Notes: generated by a model from the letters alone, not told the origin. A stretch of DNA of 26,826 nt from Desulfovibrio sp. (GCA_003512875.1 DONZ01000192.1:1-26826); one strand, 5' to 3'; shown: positions 12,729 through 21,627, numbered from the stretch's first letter. A program made the numbers and translations.

Positions 12729-15515
12729 TTATTCCTCTTTAATCAAACTTTTCAAGCAATTACGAAATTCATTTACAGAAGTCACTTTTTTCCATTTTAT
12801 TTTATCAAATTGTTTAAAATATTTTTCTTGGGCATTTATGGCAGATATTTCTTTTTCCCGCAAATTATCTGATTTTGCTTCGACAATTAAACCAACTTGC
12901 ACCTGTTTATTATTTTTTATGGCATAAACAAAATCAGGACTTGTTGTTCCGCCGGTATAAAGAGGAACTTTTACACTACGTCTTGGAAGTTTTCCAAAAA
13001 CAAGAACTTCTTTCTGCGGGGCTTCTTTCAAGATATCTTGCTCTATGCCACTGTCGAAAACTTTTTTGTCATACAAATAATTTTTCTCAACCTCAAAGGT
13101 TTTATCTTCCTTTAGACCCAATAAATTTTGCTCTATTTCATCAAGGAAAACACCGTCTTTCATAAGGCTGGTTGCGGCAATAAAATCTAAAGAATTATAT
13201 TCATATCTTGTTGAAAAATATTCTGCAAATTCTTTTTCAAAATTAACATTGATATTATTCACAGAATTGATATTGAATTGCTCTTTATTCACTCCATCAG
13301 GATATAATTCACACATTGCCTTATGAATTATATGTACAGGAATATTGGTAACCATTGAAAGTTTTTGTAAAAACACACCATAAGGCAAGGTTCCCACAGG
13401 AAAATTCAAATCTTCTGTCGTTTCCTTGATAACGAGCATATCATTTTCAACAACCAATTTTTTATGAACAATAGTTCCGGAATTTAATTGAAAGGCATTA
13501 TTTTTTAAGGAATGTTTTAAAATATTTTTTAAATCTTCATTAGGGATTTGGTCATACTCAACCATAAATCTTTTTGTAATTTGTTTCCATAATTCCCTAA
13601 TTTTTTCCCAATTTTCTTTCCGTAATTTTACTTTAGAATTTTTTCTGCCATTTTCAGTAATAATATTTTCTTTCAGAACATATTCTTCAGGCAAATATTT
13701 TACAAATTCTTCAAAATTTGTAATCTCACCCTCACGGTTAATAATTTTCTCAGTCAGCAAAGAAATAAAAAGCTCGTCCCTATTTTTTTCTGTGCATTCC
13801 TTCCCTTGTTTTTGCAAAACAATATCGCACAATTCATCGGTTATTTTTTTATATAATTGTTTATTATCACTAACAATTTCCTCTTTTAAACTTTGTGCAA
13901 AATCTTTTTCCGACCAATCAATAATTAAATCTAAGTAATAATCTTTATCCGTGTTTGACATTCTTTTACCGCTGGCATTCACGGGTAAACGCAAGCCCCT
14001 GCCGACTTCCTGAATTTTGCTTATTTCACTTCCGCTTTTCCGTAATTTTGTAATTACAAAAATATTCGGATTATCCCAGCCCTCACGTAATGTCCATTTT
14101 GAAAAGAAAAACCTTCGCACAACCCATGCACTATTTTTATCTTTAAAAGAAAGCATTTCCGATTTATTTCTCAAAATATCGTCAATCTGCTTTTGAATTT
14201 CTTCATCAGCCTTTCCTGTATCTTCCGCAAAATAGCCGGCATGGGTTTGCCCGATATTTTTTAAACTTTCTTTTAAAAATTCTTTATATTCTTGGTTCGT
14301 TTCCTCTTTTATCAACGCTTCAAGTTTATGTTTTAATAATTCTTCAAATTTTTGTTTAAGCCAGCCCTCATTTTCTTTATTACGGTAACTCTTAATATCA
14401 TCAATAAAAAATAAGGATAAGGTTTTTATATTCTCTTCCCAGTTTTCTTTTTCTTTTTTAAAATGCGTATCAATAGCTTGTTTCAATAATATTTCCTGAT
14501 AACTTTGCAGAAAAACATCGGAAACCAACTGCATATTGCTTTCAAGATTCAACCCGTTGGAAAGAAGTTTCTCTTTTCCTCCAACATAGTATAAATTGCC
14601 TCCGAAATCATCGGGTAACAATTCTCCCTTTTCTATTTGATATTTCTTATTATCCTTTTTTAATGTCAATGCAGTATTGGTTAACCCGACAACTTTATAA
14701 ATTGAGCTTTCCTCTTTTATTAAACTTGGATATTGGATATTTACCCCTTTGACCAAACGCTGATTAAAAGAAGACAACGCATTTAAATCATAGACCAAAT
14801 TTTTATAATCGATTTTTTTCTGCTTATTTTTGCCGGTTCCGACTTCAATTTCCGGAAACGTCGCCCCAAAACGGAGAATACATTGCGGGGCTAACTCCTG
14901 AATGCTCCGCATCGCCTTATTATCTTGTTTAAATCTGTGTGGTTCATCAATAATGATAATAGGCTTAATTGCTTTAATAGCGGGATATATCTTTGAATAC
15001 GAATCAAGCAATGTCTGGTCGAATTCCTTGGTTTCCATACTCCGCAACATGGCGTCGTTAATCAACAAACAAAAAACAGTATTTTTTTCATGCATTGAGC
15101 CGTCTAAAAAATCTTTGAGGTGGCTTGGAATGGTTTTTCTGCCTTTTTTCGTTTCAAAATCTTTACTGTTTATTACAGATAAAGCGACTGTGTAGTTTGT
15201 TTTTAAAACTTCATTTAAATGTTTTTGCACATATTGTGCCTTTATAAAATTTTTCGTGCCTTCTTTAATCGCAAGGCTGGGAACGACAATAATAAATTTC
15301 TGCAAGCCGTATTCAGCAAAAAGTTCATACATTATCCGTGTATAAACATAGGTTTTGCCCGTACCTGTTTCCATTTTAACATCAATAAAATTTTTCACCT
15401 GCACATCGGGATTTGCCTCAGCTTTTCTTCGGGAATTATCTTTTTGGGAGAATTCTTTCAATATACATTGAAGCGCTTCTTCTTGGTGCGGTAATTGCTC
15501 TAAAAAAAGTTCCAT
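12729..15515 (-). CDS. res: Type III restriction endonuclease subunit Res
   Basis: A 928-residue ATP-dependent restriction subunit that works with Mod. After binding unmethylated sites it uses ATP to communicate along DNA and cuts about 25 bp from the site. Seen: superfamily 2 helicase motif I ETGTGKT ending at T55, motif II D190-E-P-H193, a motif VI-like QEVGRGLRLP, and a C-terminal PD-(D/E)xK nuclease with P860-D861 and E879-A-K881 (VEAK). All key motifs are intact and there is no frameshift, so the enzyme is probably active. The ATG lies one base after the mod stop (TAATATG), indicating coupling. Codons are much more AT-rich than in uvrA. No clear terminator is seen until 12391. Confidence 0.95.
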   Translation of the reverse strand: MELFLEQLPHQEEALQCILKEFSQKDNSRRKAEANPDVQVKNFIDVKMETGTGKTYVYTRIMYELFAEYGLQKFIIVVPSLAIKEGTKNFIKAQYVQKHLNEVLKTNYTVALSVINSKDFETKKGRKTIPSHLKDFLDGSMHEKNTVFCLLINDAMLRSMETKEFDQTLLDSYSKIYPAIKAIKPIIIIDEPHRFKQDNKAMRSIQELAPQCILRFGATFPEIEVGTGKNKQKKIDYKNLVYDLNALSSFNQRLVKGVNIQYPSLIKEESSIYKVVGLTNTALTLKKDNKKYQIEKGELLPDDFGGNLYYVGGKEKLLSNGLNLESNMQLVSDVFLQSYQEILLKQAIDTHFKKEKENWEENIKTLSLFFIDDIKSYRNKENEGWLKQKFEELLKHKLEALIKEETNQEYKEFLKESLKNIGQTHAGYFAEDTGKADEEIQKQIDDILRNKSEMLSFKDKNSAWVVRRFFFSKWTLREGWDNPNIFVITKLRKSGSEISKIQEVGRGLRLPVNASGKRMSNTDKDYYLDLIIDWSEKDFAQSLKEEIVSDNKQLYKKITDELCDIVLQKQGKECTEKNRDELFISLLTEKIINREGEITNFEEFVKYLPEEYVLKENIITENGRKNSKVKLRKENWEKIRELWKQITKRFMVEYDQIPNEDLKNILKHSLKNNAFQLNSGTIVHKKLVVENDMLVIKETTEDLNFPVGTLPYGVFLQKLSMVTNIPVHIIHKAMCELYPDGVNKEQFNINSVNNINVNFEKEFAEYFSTRYEYNSLDFIAATSLMKDGVFLDEIEQNLLGLKEDKTFEVEKNYLYDKKVFDSGIEQDILKEAPQKEVLVFGKLPRRSVKVPLYTGGTTSPDFVYAIKNNKQVQVGLIVEAKSDNLREKEISAINAQEKYFKQFDKIKWKKVTSVNEFRNCLKSLIKEE

Positions 15516-15516
15516 A

Positions 15517-17286
15517 TTAAAATCTCTCTATGATATTAATCTGTTTTTCAACATCAAGAACACTTTTTAAATTATTTTTCAATTCGGTTAAATTGGTAAA
15601 ATCAAAACTGTGATTATACAAATAAATAGTATTAACACGTTGCTTTCTTTTACCAATCATATTGAGAAATTCTTTTGTATGCCCGCTGTTCCAGCCCTCA
15701 TTGATAAAATATAAAGAGCGGTACGCATCAGGAGAATAAGCAACATAATCTTTAATATGCAATCCCTGAATAGGAGTATTAAATGCAAAACCGTCAGCAA
15801 TAAGCCATGTTGCAAGAAGCGTATCTTTTCCTGTTGCAGACAAATCAGTATTCAGACTCTTGCCAGAAAAATCATCCAAGGATAATTTATCACTATCCCA
15901 AAGCAACGGCTTATTGGGATTAAATTCTTCAATTTTAGCCAATATCTTAGTATCGGAAACAGAAGCGATTTTATAATGTTTAAAACCGCTGCTGTCTTCT
16001 AGTTTTTTTGCTGCGTTTTTAATCCTCTGTCTGCTTATTTCGTCAACAGTCTTATAGCCTTGTTTCTGTGCTTCCGAATTTTCTTTGACCGGTTCGTCAA
16101 GCTGAACCATAATATATTTGCGGTTGCCTCCGTCCTCTTTGTTTAGTTGCATGACAGCATGGGCGGTAGTTGCGGAACCTGCGAAAAAGTCAAGGATAAT
16201 GTCATCACAATTCTTATTTAATATCGTTGCACTTAATATAAAATCTTTTAATAATGATACTGACTTAGGATAATTGAAAATATTTTCTAAATTTAATTGT
16301 TTTAAATCATGTACACCATTTTTATTTAAATGTTTTACAATTGTATAAAGTTTTGATGTATCATCTGCAATTTTTCTATATCTTCCTACAATATTTTTAT
16401 TTTCTTTTGGAATTAATATATAATCACCTTTTATTATTCCTTCATCAATTTCATCTTTCTTTTTTTGGTCATAAAAATTTAAAATATCCTCATAAGAACA
16501 AGTTCCATATTTTCCAAATTCTTCCCGTAACCAATCTGTTTCTATCCAATATTGTTCACCATTTTTTTCTATAATTTGTCCTCTTATATCTTTAGGCTTT
16601 CCTAATGGCGTATATTTTAATATGTTTTTAGTATAAGCTAATAAGTAATCATGCCCAATTACAGCATTTTTTGCCAATCCGCCACCTTCTGAACGTATTA
16701 CTATAAAATTTGCAATAAAATTCCCTTCTCCGAAAATTTCGTCGCAGATTAATTTCAAATTTGCCTGTTCATTATCGTCAATGGAAATAAAAATAACCCC
16801 GTCTTCTGTCAGTAAGCGTTTCGCCAAGGCTAAACGGGGATACATGAATGTCAGCCACGCAGAGTGTGAGCTTTTACCTTTCAGGCTTTTTACCCGTTCA
16901 ATTTCTTCCGAAGATAAGCCTAGTTTTTCTTCCAACTCTTTGTCCGTAAATTTAAAATTATCCTTATACACAAAGTCATCACTGCCCGTATTATACGGAG
17001 GGTCTATATAAATAAGCTTTATTTTATTGGTATAGGCTTTTTGCAAATGCTTTAGGGCTTCCAAATTATCACCGGTAATAAAAACATTTTCGCTGTTTTT
17101 ATTTTCTTCCCGTTCATTCCATGCAGTATCAGGCACAAGCATTGTTTCCGTATCCAGTTCTTTTATATACTTGGCATAACTTTTCCCGACAAATCTTAAT
17201 TGAAAACCGTCACCAATTTCGTCCTTATCATATTCCATATTGAGAGCATTATTATTTTTTATAATTGCTTGCAAACCATTATTCAT
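15517..17286 (-). CDS. mod: Type III DNA methyltransferase subunit Mod
   Basis: A 589-residue N6-adenine methyltransferase that gives the system its sequence specificity and protects the host. I chose ATG 17284-17286 because GAGG is five bases upstream; an in-frame GTG at 17292 overlaps that ribosome site. Catalytic motif IV is D95-P-P-Y98 (DPPYNTGSDDF), and the AdoMet-binding motif I is DFFAGSAT near 366-373, later in the chain. This is the beta-class order typical of Mod. The segment between them (about 195-355) is the target recognition domain and is even more AT-rich than the rest: a hand count of 16381-16440 gives 12 G/C in 60. No simple-sequence repeat is seen, so there is no sign of replication-slippage phase variation. 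Confidence 0.95.
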   Translation of the reverse strand: MNNGLQAIIKNNNALNMEYDKDEIGDGFQLRFVGKSYAKYIKELDTETMLVPDTAWNEREENKNSENVFITGDNLEALKHLQKAYTNKIKLIYIDPPYNTGSDDFVYKDNFKFTDKELEEKLGLSSEEIERVKSLKGKSSHSAWLTFMYPRLALAKRLLTEDGVIFISIDDNEQANLKLICDEIFGEGNFIANFIVIRSEGGGLAKNAVIGHDYLLAYTKNILKYTPLGKPKDIRGQIIEKNGEQYWIETDWLREEFGKYGTCSYEDILNFYDQKKKDEIDEGIIKGDYILIPKENKNIVGRYRKIADDTSKLYTIVKHLNKNGVHDLKQLNLENIFNYPKSVSLLKDFILSATILNKNCDDIILDFFAGSATTAHAVMQLNKEDGGNRKYIMVQLDEPVKENSEAQKQGYKTVDEISRQRIKNAAKKLEDSSGFKHYKIASVSDTKILAKIEEFNPNKPLLWDSDKLSLDDFSGKSLNTDLSATGKDTLLATWLIADGFAFNTPIQGLHIKDYVAYSPDAYRSLYFINEGWNSGHTKEFLNMIGKRKQRVNTIYLYNHSFDFTNLTELKNNLKSVLDVEKQINIIERF

Positions 17287-17331
17287 AACCACCTCAATTT
17301 ACTATTAACTTAAATTTTACTTTCTTTAATC

Positions 17332-17360
17332 AAGATACACTGTTCCCCTTATGAAAGCAA
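17332..17360 (-). promoter_or_regulatory. Possible promoter of mod-res
   Basis: On the minus strand TTGCTT (17355-17360) and TATCTT (17332-17337) are 17 bases apart, with a predicted start near 17326 and a 40-base leader. An imperfect hairpin with bulges (about 17371-17399) lies just upstream. No controller (C-protein) gene is present. Confidence 0.45.
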
Positions 17361-17423
17361 GGTAAATCACCGACAGCGGATTTGCTCCGTGTCTTCGGCA
17401 AAACCGTTCCATTTCGTATTCAC

Positions 17424-17457
17424 GCAAAAAAGCCGCCCGGCAAGCAGGCGGCTTTAG
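17424..17457 (-). terminator. Terminator of the symporter gene
   Basis: On the minus strand AAAGCCGCC pairs with GGCGGCTTT across a 9-base loop, followed by a T run. It lies about 30 bases after the symporter stop and separates it from mod-res. Confidence 0.9.
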
Positions 17458-17482
17458 TTTTTTACCAATACATTTTTAGGTA

Positions 17483-18856
17483 TTACTTCACTTCGCGGTT
17501 AAATTCGTCAAGAGCCATGCTTACGAACTTGCCGAGGGCGAACAAGGCGATAATGTTCGGAAGCACCATGATACCGTTGAAGAAGTCCGCCAGATTCCAA
17601 ACAAGGTCGACCTTGAGCACGGAGCCGAGGACCAAAAAGACGATGATAACAAGCTTATACGGTCTAACCGCCTTTGTTCCGAACAAATACTTGATGTTTT
17701 GTTCACCGAAGAAAGACCAGCTCAAAATAGTCGAACCTGCGAAGAAGAACAAACAGACGGCAACAAAGGTGCTGCCGAGAGGTCCGAGCCCGATGGTGAA
17801 GGCTTTTTGAGTAAGAGCTATGCCCTGCGGCACGGCATTCGGATCGGTTCCAAGCGCGCCGGTCATAAGAATGACGAATGCCGTCATATTGAGCACGACA
17901 AAGGTATCGAAGAAAACACCGATAATGGCGACCAAACCTTGCTGGGCAGGATATTTAACCTTTGCGATAGCGTGCGCATGAGGCGTTGAGCCCATACCGG
18001 CTTCGTTTGAGAAAAGCCCGCGGGCAACCCCGTAACGCATGGCTTCCTTAATGCTCGCCCCGATAACGCCGCCTGTTGCAGCCATGGGGTCGAAAGCGCC
18101 TACAAAAATCATTTTGAAAGCCGGAATAAGCTGGTCGATATGGATAACCATAACAATAACGGCACCGATGATATAAAGCACCGCCATGAGAGGCACCATT
18201 TTTTCCGTGGTATATGCCAAACGGGAAACACCGCCGAGAAAAATGAAACCGACGAAAGCGGCAACAAGCAAACCGATGACAAAAGGAGGAATGCCGAAAG
18301 CGGTATAAAAAGAATCGGCGATGGAGTTCGCCTGCACCATATTTCCAATAAAACCGAGAGCCAAAATAATGGTTACGGCGAAAAATCCCGCCAAAGCTTT
18401 GCTGCCGAGCCCTTTGGAAATATAATAAGCAGGTCCGCCGACACTGTGCCCCTTATCATCTTTTGTCTTATAAATTTGAGCGAGGACAGCTTCGACGAAA
18501 ATGGTCGCCATACCGAAGAAAGCCGCAATCCACATCCAGAAAATAGCACCCGGACCGCCGCATGCGATAGCTGTTGCCGCACCTGCCATATTCCCCGTGC
18601 CGACTTGCGCCGCAACGGCGGTTGTCAGGGACTGGAACGAACTCATGCCGTCCTTGCCTGCCTTTTCCCCCTGTAAGGACATATCGCCGAAACCATAGCG
18701 AACAGCCTTGAAAAAGCGTTTAACCTGGACGAATTTGAGTTTCAAAGTAAAATAAATGCCGGCACCAACTAAAATCGGAATCAGACAATATGGTCCCCAA
18801 AGGATGCTGTTGATATCTGAAACCAACACATTAAGTTGATCCAAAATCTGGTTCAT
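17483..18856 (-). CDS. Sodium:alanine/glycine symporter (AGCS family)
   Basis: A 457-residue inner-membrane transporter with about ten hydrophobic segments. It takes up alanine or glycine with sodium. Family marks visible include GPGAIFWMWIAAFFGMATIFVE, YYISKGLG, ARGLFSNEAGMGSTPHAHA and the late SWSFFGEQNIKYLFG, all characteristic of AlsT/DagA-type AGCS proteins. The length is normal. The ATG follows GAGAGG. It is a single-gene unit with its own terminator. The upstream region has a TATAAT-like -10 and several palindromes, suggesting specific control. The exact substrate cannot be read from sequence. Confidence 0.95.
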   Translation of the reverse strand: MNQILDQLNVLVSDINSILWGPYCLIPILVGAGIYFTLKLKFVQVKRFFKAVRYGFGDMSLQGEKAGKDGMSSFQSLTTAVAAQVGTGNMAGAATAIACGGPGAIFWMWIAAFFGMATIFVEAVLAQIYKTKDDKGHSVGGPAYYISKGLGSKALAGFFAVTIILALGFIGNMVQANSIADSFYTAFGIPPFVIGLLVAAFVGFIFLGGVSRLAYTTEKMVPLMAVLYIIGAVIVMVIHIDQLIPAFKMIFVGAFDPMAATGGVIGASIKEAMRYGVARGLFSNEAGMGSTPHAHAIAKVKYPAQQGLVAIIGVFFDTFVVLNMTAFVILMTGALGTDPNAVPQGIALTQKAFTIGLGPLGSTFVAVCLFFFAGSTILSWSFFGEQNIKYLFGTKAVRPYKLVIIVFLVLGSVLKVDLVWNLADFFNGIMVLPNIIALFALGKFVSMALDEFNREVK

Positions 18857-18900
18857 GCGAAACCTCTCAAAATTAATTGTTTAACCAAAAGACTCAACCA

Positions 18901-18920
18901 TTTTTACAATTTTGTAAAAA
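18901..18920. promoter_or_regulatory. Palindromic operator candidate, copy 1
   Basis: TTTTTACAA, two bases, then TTGTAAAAA: perfect 9-base arms with core TTACAATTTTGTAA (18904-18917). It lies just downstream of the TATAAT-like element on the minus strand, so a bound protein would block the symporter promoter. Confidence 0.5.
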
Positions 18921-18923
18921 TAA

Positions 18924-18939
18924 ATAATACTGTATTATA
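18924..18939 (-). promoter_or_regulatory. Palindrome overlapping a TATAAT -10 element
   Basis: ATAATAC-T-GTATTAT (18924-18938) is a 15-nt palindrome. Read on the minus strand it includes TATAAT (18934-18939) in the right orientation for the symporter gene. No convincing -35 box is at the right distance, so the promoter may need an activator or may not be real. Confidence 0.35.
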
Positions 18940-19010
18940 CAAGAATAAGCAAGCATTATCTTCTTAAATTAAAATTCAATCATACCGATAAATATCTTTT
19001 CCTTGGCAAT

Positions 19011-19163
19011 ATGATTATCAAGAAGAAAAAGAACTCTTCGGCGAAAAACAAAAATTACAATATTGTAAATAGAGCAGTTCAAACCGATACGGGGGCAAAT
19101 CTGAAAACGTTCATACTGGAAAAAAAAACGCTTAAGCGGTTTTTGAAAAACGGGATAAAATGA
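19011..19163 (+). CDS. Possible 50-aa lysine-rich small ORF
   Basis: ATG at 19011 opens 50 codons to TGA at 19161-19163, encoding a strongly basic peptide beginning MIIKKKKNSSAKNKNYN and ending KTLKRFLKNGIK. There is no good ribosome site, it spans one of the palindromes, and it opposes both neighbours. It may be chance in AT-rich DNA; there is no homology evidence. Confidence 0.18.
   Translation: MIIKKKKNSSAKNKNYNIVNRAVQTDTGANLKTFILEKKTLKRFLKNGIK
19056..19069. promoter_or_regulatory. Palindromic operator candidate, copy 2
   Basis: TTACAATATTGTAA is a perfect 14-nt palindrome differing from the core of copy 1 at one central base. The two centres are about 152 bp apart, close to a whole number of helical turns, which is compatible with looping. 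Confidence 0.5.
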
Positions 19164-19191
19164 GAAACAAAATAAAACGGTTTCGTCAAAG

Positions 19192-19222
19192 AAAAAAAAG
19201 CCTCATATCGCTATAAGGCTTT
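19192..19222 (-). terminator. Terminator overlapping the end of the D,D-carboxypeptidase gene
   Basis: On the minus strand AAAGCCT (19222-19216) pairs with AGGCTTT (19203-19197), with further pairs inside, followed by T residues. The 5' arm encodes the last residues K-A-L and the TAG stop lies in the loop, so coding sequence and terminator overlap. Confidence 0.8.
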
Positions 19223-20059
19223 GGAAATTTTAGTGACTTTATGAGATTTTACGGCAAACCCCGCGTCCATGAGCTTTTTCAGTTCCTTCGCCCGTATGGT
19301 ATCGGTGTTCGCCCCTAAAATGACAGCCAAAAGCCTTGTGCCCCCGCGCCGTACCGTGCTGACGATATTGTAACCCGAAGCCCTCGTCCAGCCGGTTTTC
19401 AGCCCGTCCGCCCCTTGGTATCTGCCAAGCAGCGGATTTTTATTTCTCAATACATAGTCGCGGTAGGCGTATTGCTTCGTATTATGATACGTCAGGCACT
19501 CGGGGTGCGTCATGATATAATTCCGGCTCAAGGCGAGCATGTCGTTCGCCGTTGTGTACTGCCCTTTCGCTGGCAATCCATTGCAGGTTTTAAAAACGGT
19601 ATGGTTCATTTTAAGGCGTCTTGCCTTTTCATTCATAAGCCGTACGAATTTTTTTTCGGAACCTGCCATATGTTCCGCAATGGCGACGCAGGCGTCATTG
19701 CCGCTTGCAACAGCCATGCCGTACAAAAGCTGTTTTACCGTGACAATATCGCCCTTTTTCAGGTGCATGCTCGAACCGCCCGTGCACGCCGCCTTCCGGC
19801 TGACTTTCACTTTCGTATCCAAGCTGATTTTTTTGGCTTTTATGGCATCAAAAACCAAATACATGGTCATAATCTTCGTAAGCGAAGCAGGCGGAATTTT
19901 CTTGTTTTCATTTTGCTTATACAGCACCTTAACGGAGTCCAAATCCATTAAAATCGCCCCGCGCACATTCAGCGGCGCGGCGGCGGCATGAAAACCGAAA
20001 CTAAAAAAACAAAGCAAAACACAAATTATCCGGGCGATCATCATTCTGTTTAATACCAT
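19211..20059 (-). CDS. D-alanyl-D-alanine carboxypeptidase, peptidase S11 (DacA-type)
   Basis: A 282-residue penicillin-binding carboxypeptidase that trims the terminal D-Ala of peptidoglycan stem peptides in the periplasm. The signal peptide is at the N terminus, with cleavage likely near HAAAA (residues 24-28). The three active-site motifs are intact: S59-L-T-K62, S119-G-N121 and K221-T-G223. It is shorter than PBP5 (about 400 residues): the C-terminal beta-rich domain and the amphipathic membrane anchor are missing, so it may be soluble or held by its uncleaved leader. Its ATG overlaps the rpoN stop by one base (TAATG), which is direct evidence for translational coupling. A terminator overlaps its end. 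Confidence 0.93.
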   Translation of the reverse strand: MVLNRMMIARIICVLLCFFSFGFHAAAAPLNVRGAILMDLDSVKVLYKQNENKKIPPASLTKIMTMYLVFDAIKAKKISLDTKVKVSRKAACTGGSSMHLKKGDIVTVKQLLYGMAVASGNDACVAIAEHMAGSEKKFVRLMNEKARRLKMNHTVFKTCNGLPAKGQYTTANDMLALSRNYIMTHPECLTYHNTKQYAYRDYVLRNKNPLLGRYQGADGLKTGWTRASGYNIVSTVRRGGTRLLAVILGANTDTIRAKELKKLMDAGFAVKSHKVTKISKAL

Positions 20060-21501
20060 TAAAACCGTTGTTTTCTTTTGGAAGAAGAAGGAATATTCAA
20101 TGCCGTCCTGTATTTCGCCACGGTTCGGCGGGCGATGTCAACCCCTATTTCCTGTTTTAAAAGCTCGCAAAGCTTCTCGTCGGCAAGGGGGTTTTTGGGG
20201 TCTTCCTTACCAATCATCTTCTTAATAAGCGCTTTCACGCTTTCCGAACCGACAGAGTCGCCGTCGTCGGAACTCAGGGCGCTGTTGAAGAAAAATTTCA
20301 GCTCAAACACCCCATGCGGCGTGGAAACATATTTATTGGTCGTAATACGGCTTACAGAAGATTCATGCATTTCAATATCTTCCGCTATATCTTTTAAAAT
20401 AAGAGGCTTCAGCTTATCCACGCCCTCCTCGAAAAACGGACGCTGGAATTTGACTATGCTTTCCACAACCTTATAAAGGGTGCGCTTTCTTTGTTCAAGA
20501 CTTTTGATAAGCCATGAAGCGGACGCTATTTTCTTATTGGTGAAATCTTTCACCTCGGCAGAAACATTGCCCTTATCCAAAAAATCATTCAGGCGCAAAT
20601 TGGGAATATCTTCATCGTTCAATAAAATGACAAAATCGCCGTCACTCGGAAAAACATACACGTCAGGGCTGACATACAACGGTTCGCTTTCGCCGAAACT
20701 CGCTCCGGGCATGGGGTCGAGGGACTGGATAATATCAAGGTATTCCTTGAGGGTTTCCATATCCAAATGGAATTTGCGCAAAAGGGGCTTGTATCTGTGC
20801 GTTTCAAGGTCAGTAAGGTGGTATTTGATAAGCTCGACCAAAACAGGGTCACGGTCGTATTTCAGCACTTCCACCTGCACAAGCAGACATTCCTGGGGCG
20901 TTCTTGCGGCAACCCCGACGGGGTCAAGACGCTGCACCTTATAAAGCAGTTCTTCGACCTTTTCCGCACTGCTTCGCGTCGCCTCCGCTATTTCGGAAAG
21001 TTCGGCACGCAAATACCCGCAGCTGTCCAGATTTCCGATAATATTTTCGCAAATATCCAGCTCTTCTTCGGTAAAAGAGGAAAGGCGGAGCTGCCACATG
21101 AGGTGATCGTCCAAAGAACTTTTTTCCGCATAGCGTGTTTCGATAAAATTATTGTCTTCTATGGATTCGTATTCATGGGCGGACGAAGTCTTGGGAGCGG
21201 AGGAAAGTTCCCCCAAATAATCTTCCCAATCGCCGTTTTTGTTTATCTCTTCAAAGGAATATCCCTCATCGGCTTCGGAACTTGCACGACTTTCATTCAA
21301 TTCCGAAAAGTTCTCGTCAACATCGGAAAGTTCCGGCGAGCCTTGAACCTCTTCCAAAAAAGGGTTTTCAAGCAATTCCTGCTGAATATGCTCCACAAGC
21401 TCCAGTCTGGACATTTGCAGCAATTTTATGGCTTGCTGCAATTGCGGCGACATAAGAAGCTGCTGCGTCTGCTTCAGCTGTTGTTTAAGCTCCAAAGCCA
21501 T
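20059..21501 (-). CDS. rpoN: RNA polymerase sigma-54 factor RpoN
   Basis: A 480-residue sigma-54 that directs RNA polymerase to -24/-12 promoters and needs an ATP-driven activator. Region I is the Gln/Leu-rich N terminus (residues 1-50, LKQTQQLLMSPQLQQAIKLLQ), which contacts activators. Region II (about 52-105) is acidic. The core-binding and DNA-binding domains follow, ending with the RpoN box ARRTVAKYR at 457-465, which recognises the -24 element. All domains are complete. GGAGAAGGG precedes the ATG. It overlaps a D,D-carboxypeptidase gene downstream instead of the hpf/ptsN genes common elsewhere. A full-consensus site for this factor occurs at 12518-12533. Confidence 0.97.
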   Translation of the reverse strand: MALELKQQLKQTQQLLMSPQLQQAIKLLQMSRLELVEHIQQELLENPFLEEVQGSPELSDVDENFSELNESRASSEADEGYSFEEINKNGDWEDYLGELSSAPKTSSAHEYESIEDNNFIETRYAEKSSLDDHLMWQLRLSSFTEEELDICENIIGNLDSCGYLRAELSEIAEATRSSAEKVEELLYKVQRLDPVGVAARTPQECLLVQVEVLKYDRDPVLVELIKYHLTDLETHRYKPLLRKFHLDMETLKEYLDIIQSLDPMPGASFGESEPLYVSPDVYVFPSDGDFVILLNDEDIPNLRLNDFLDKGNVSAEVKDFTNKKIASASWLIKSLEQRKRTLYKVVESIVKFQRPFFEEGVDKLKPLILKDIAEDIEMHESSVSRITTNKYVSTPHGVFELKFFFNSALSSDDGDSVGSESVKALIKKMIGKEDPKNPLADEKLCELLKQEIGVDIARRTVAKYRTALNIPSSSKRKQRF

Positions 21502-21627
21502 AACCCTTCTCCAAAATCAAGATCTCCTTCGCATGCATTTCTTATGCCATAAGTATTTTTTTATTGCAAGCTAAACAAGATAAAAAATCCATTCTATAAT
21601 AAATAGAGTTTGTTAGAATAAAAAGCC

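Larger units (their letters stand above)
18857..19210. other. 354-bp gap upstream of the symporter gene
   Basis: This region holds two near-identical palindromes (18901-18920 and 19056-19069), a third palindrome over a TATAAT-like -10 (18924-18939, minus strand), a possible 50-codon reading frame on the plus strand (19011-19163), and the tail of the dacA-like gene terminator. No RNA gene is evident. Confidence 0.6.

Noticed and set aside
15517..17286. Phase-variable mod (phasevarion)
   Set aside because: No homopolymer or short tandem repeat tract of useful length was seen in the mod coding region or its promoter.
12738..17330. Shared CTTTAATCAA near both ends of the R-M operon as insertion repeats
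   Set aside because: It is only 10 bases in AT-rich DNA, and the left copy is inside the res coding region, so it does not bound the operon.
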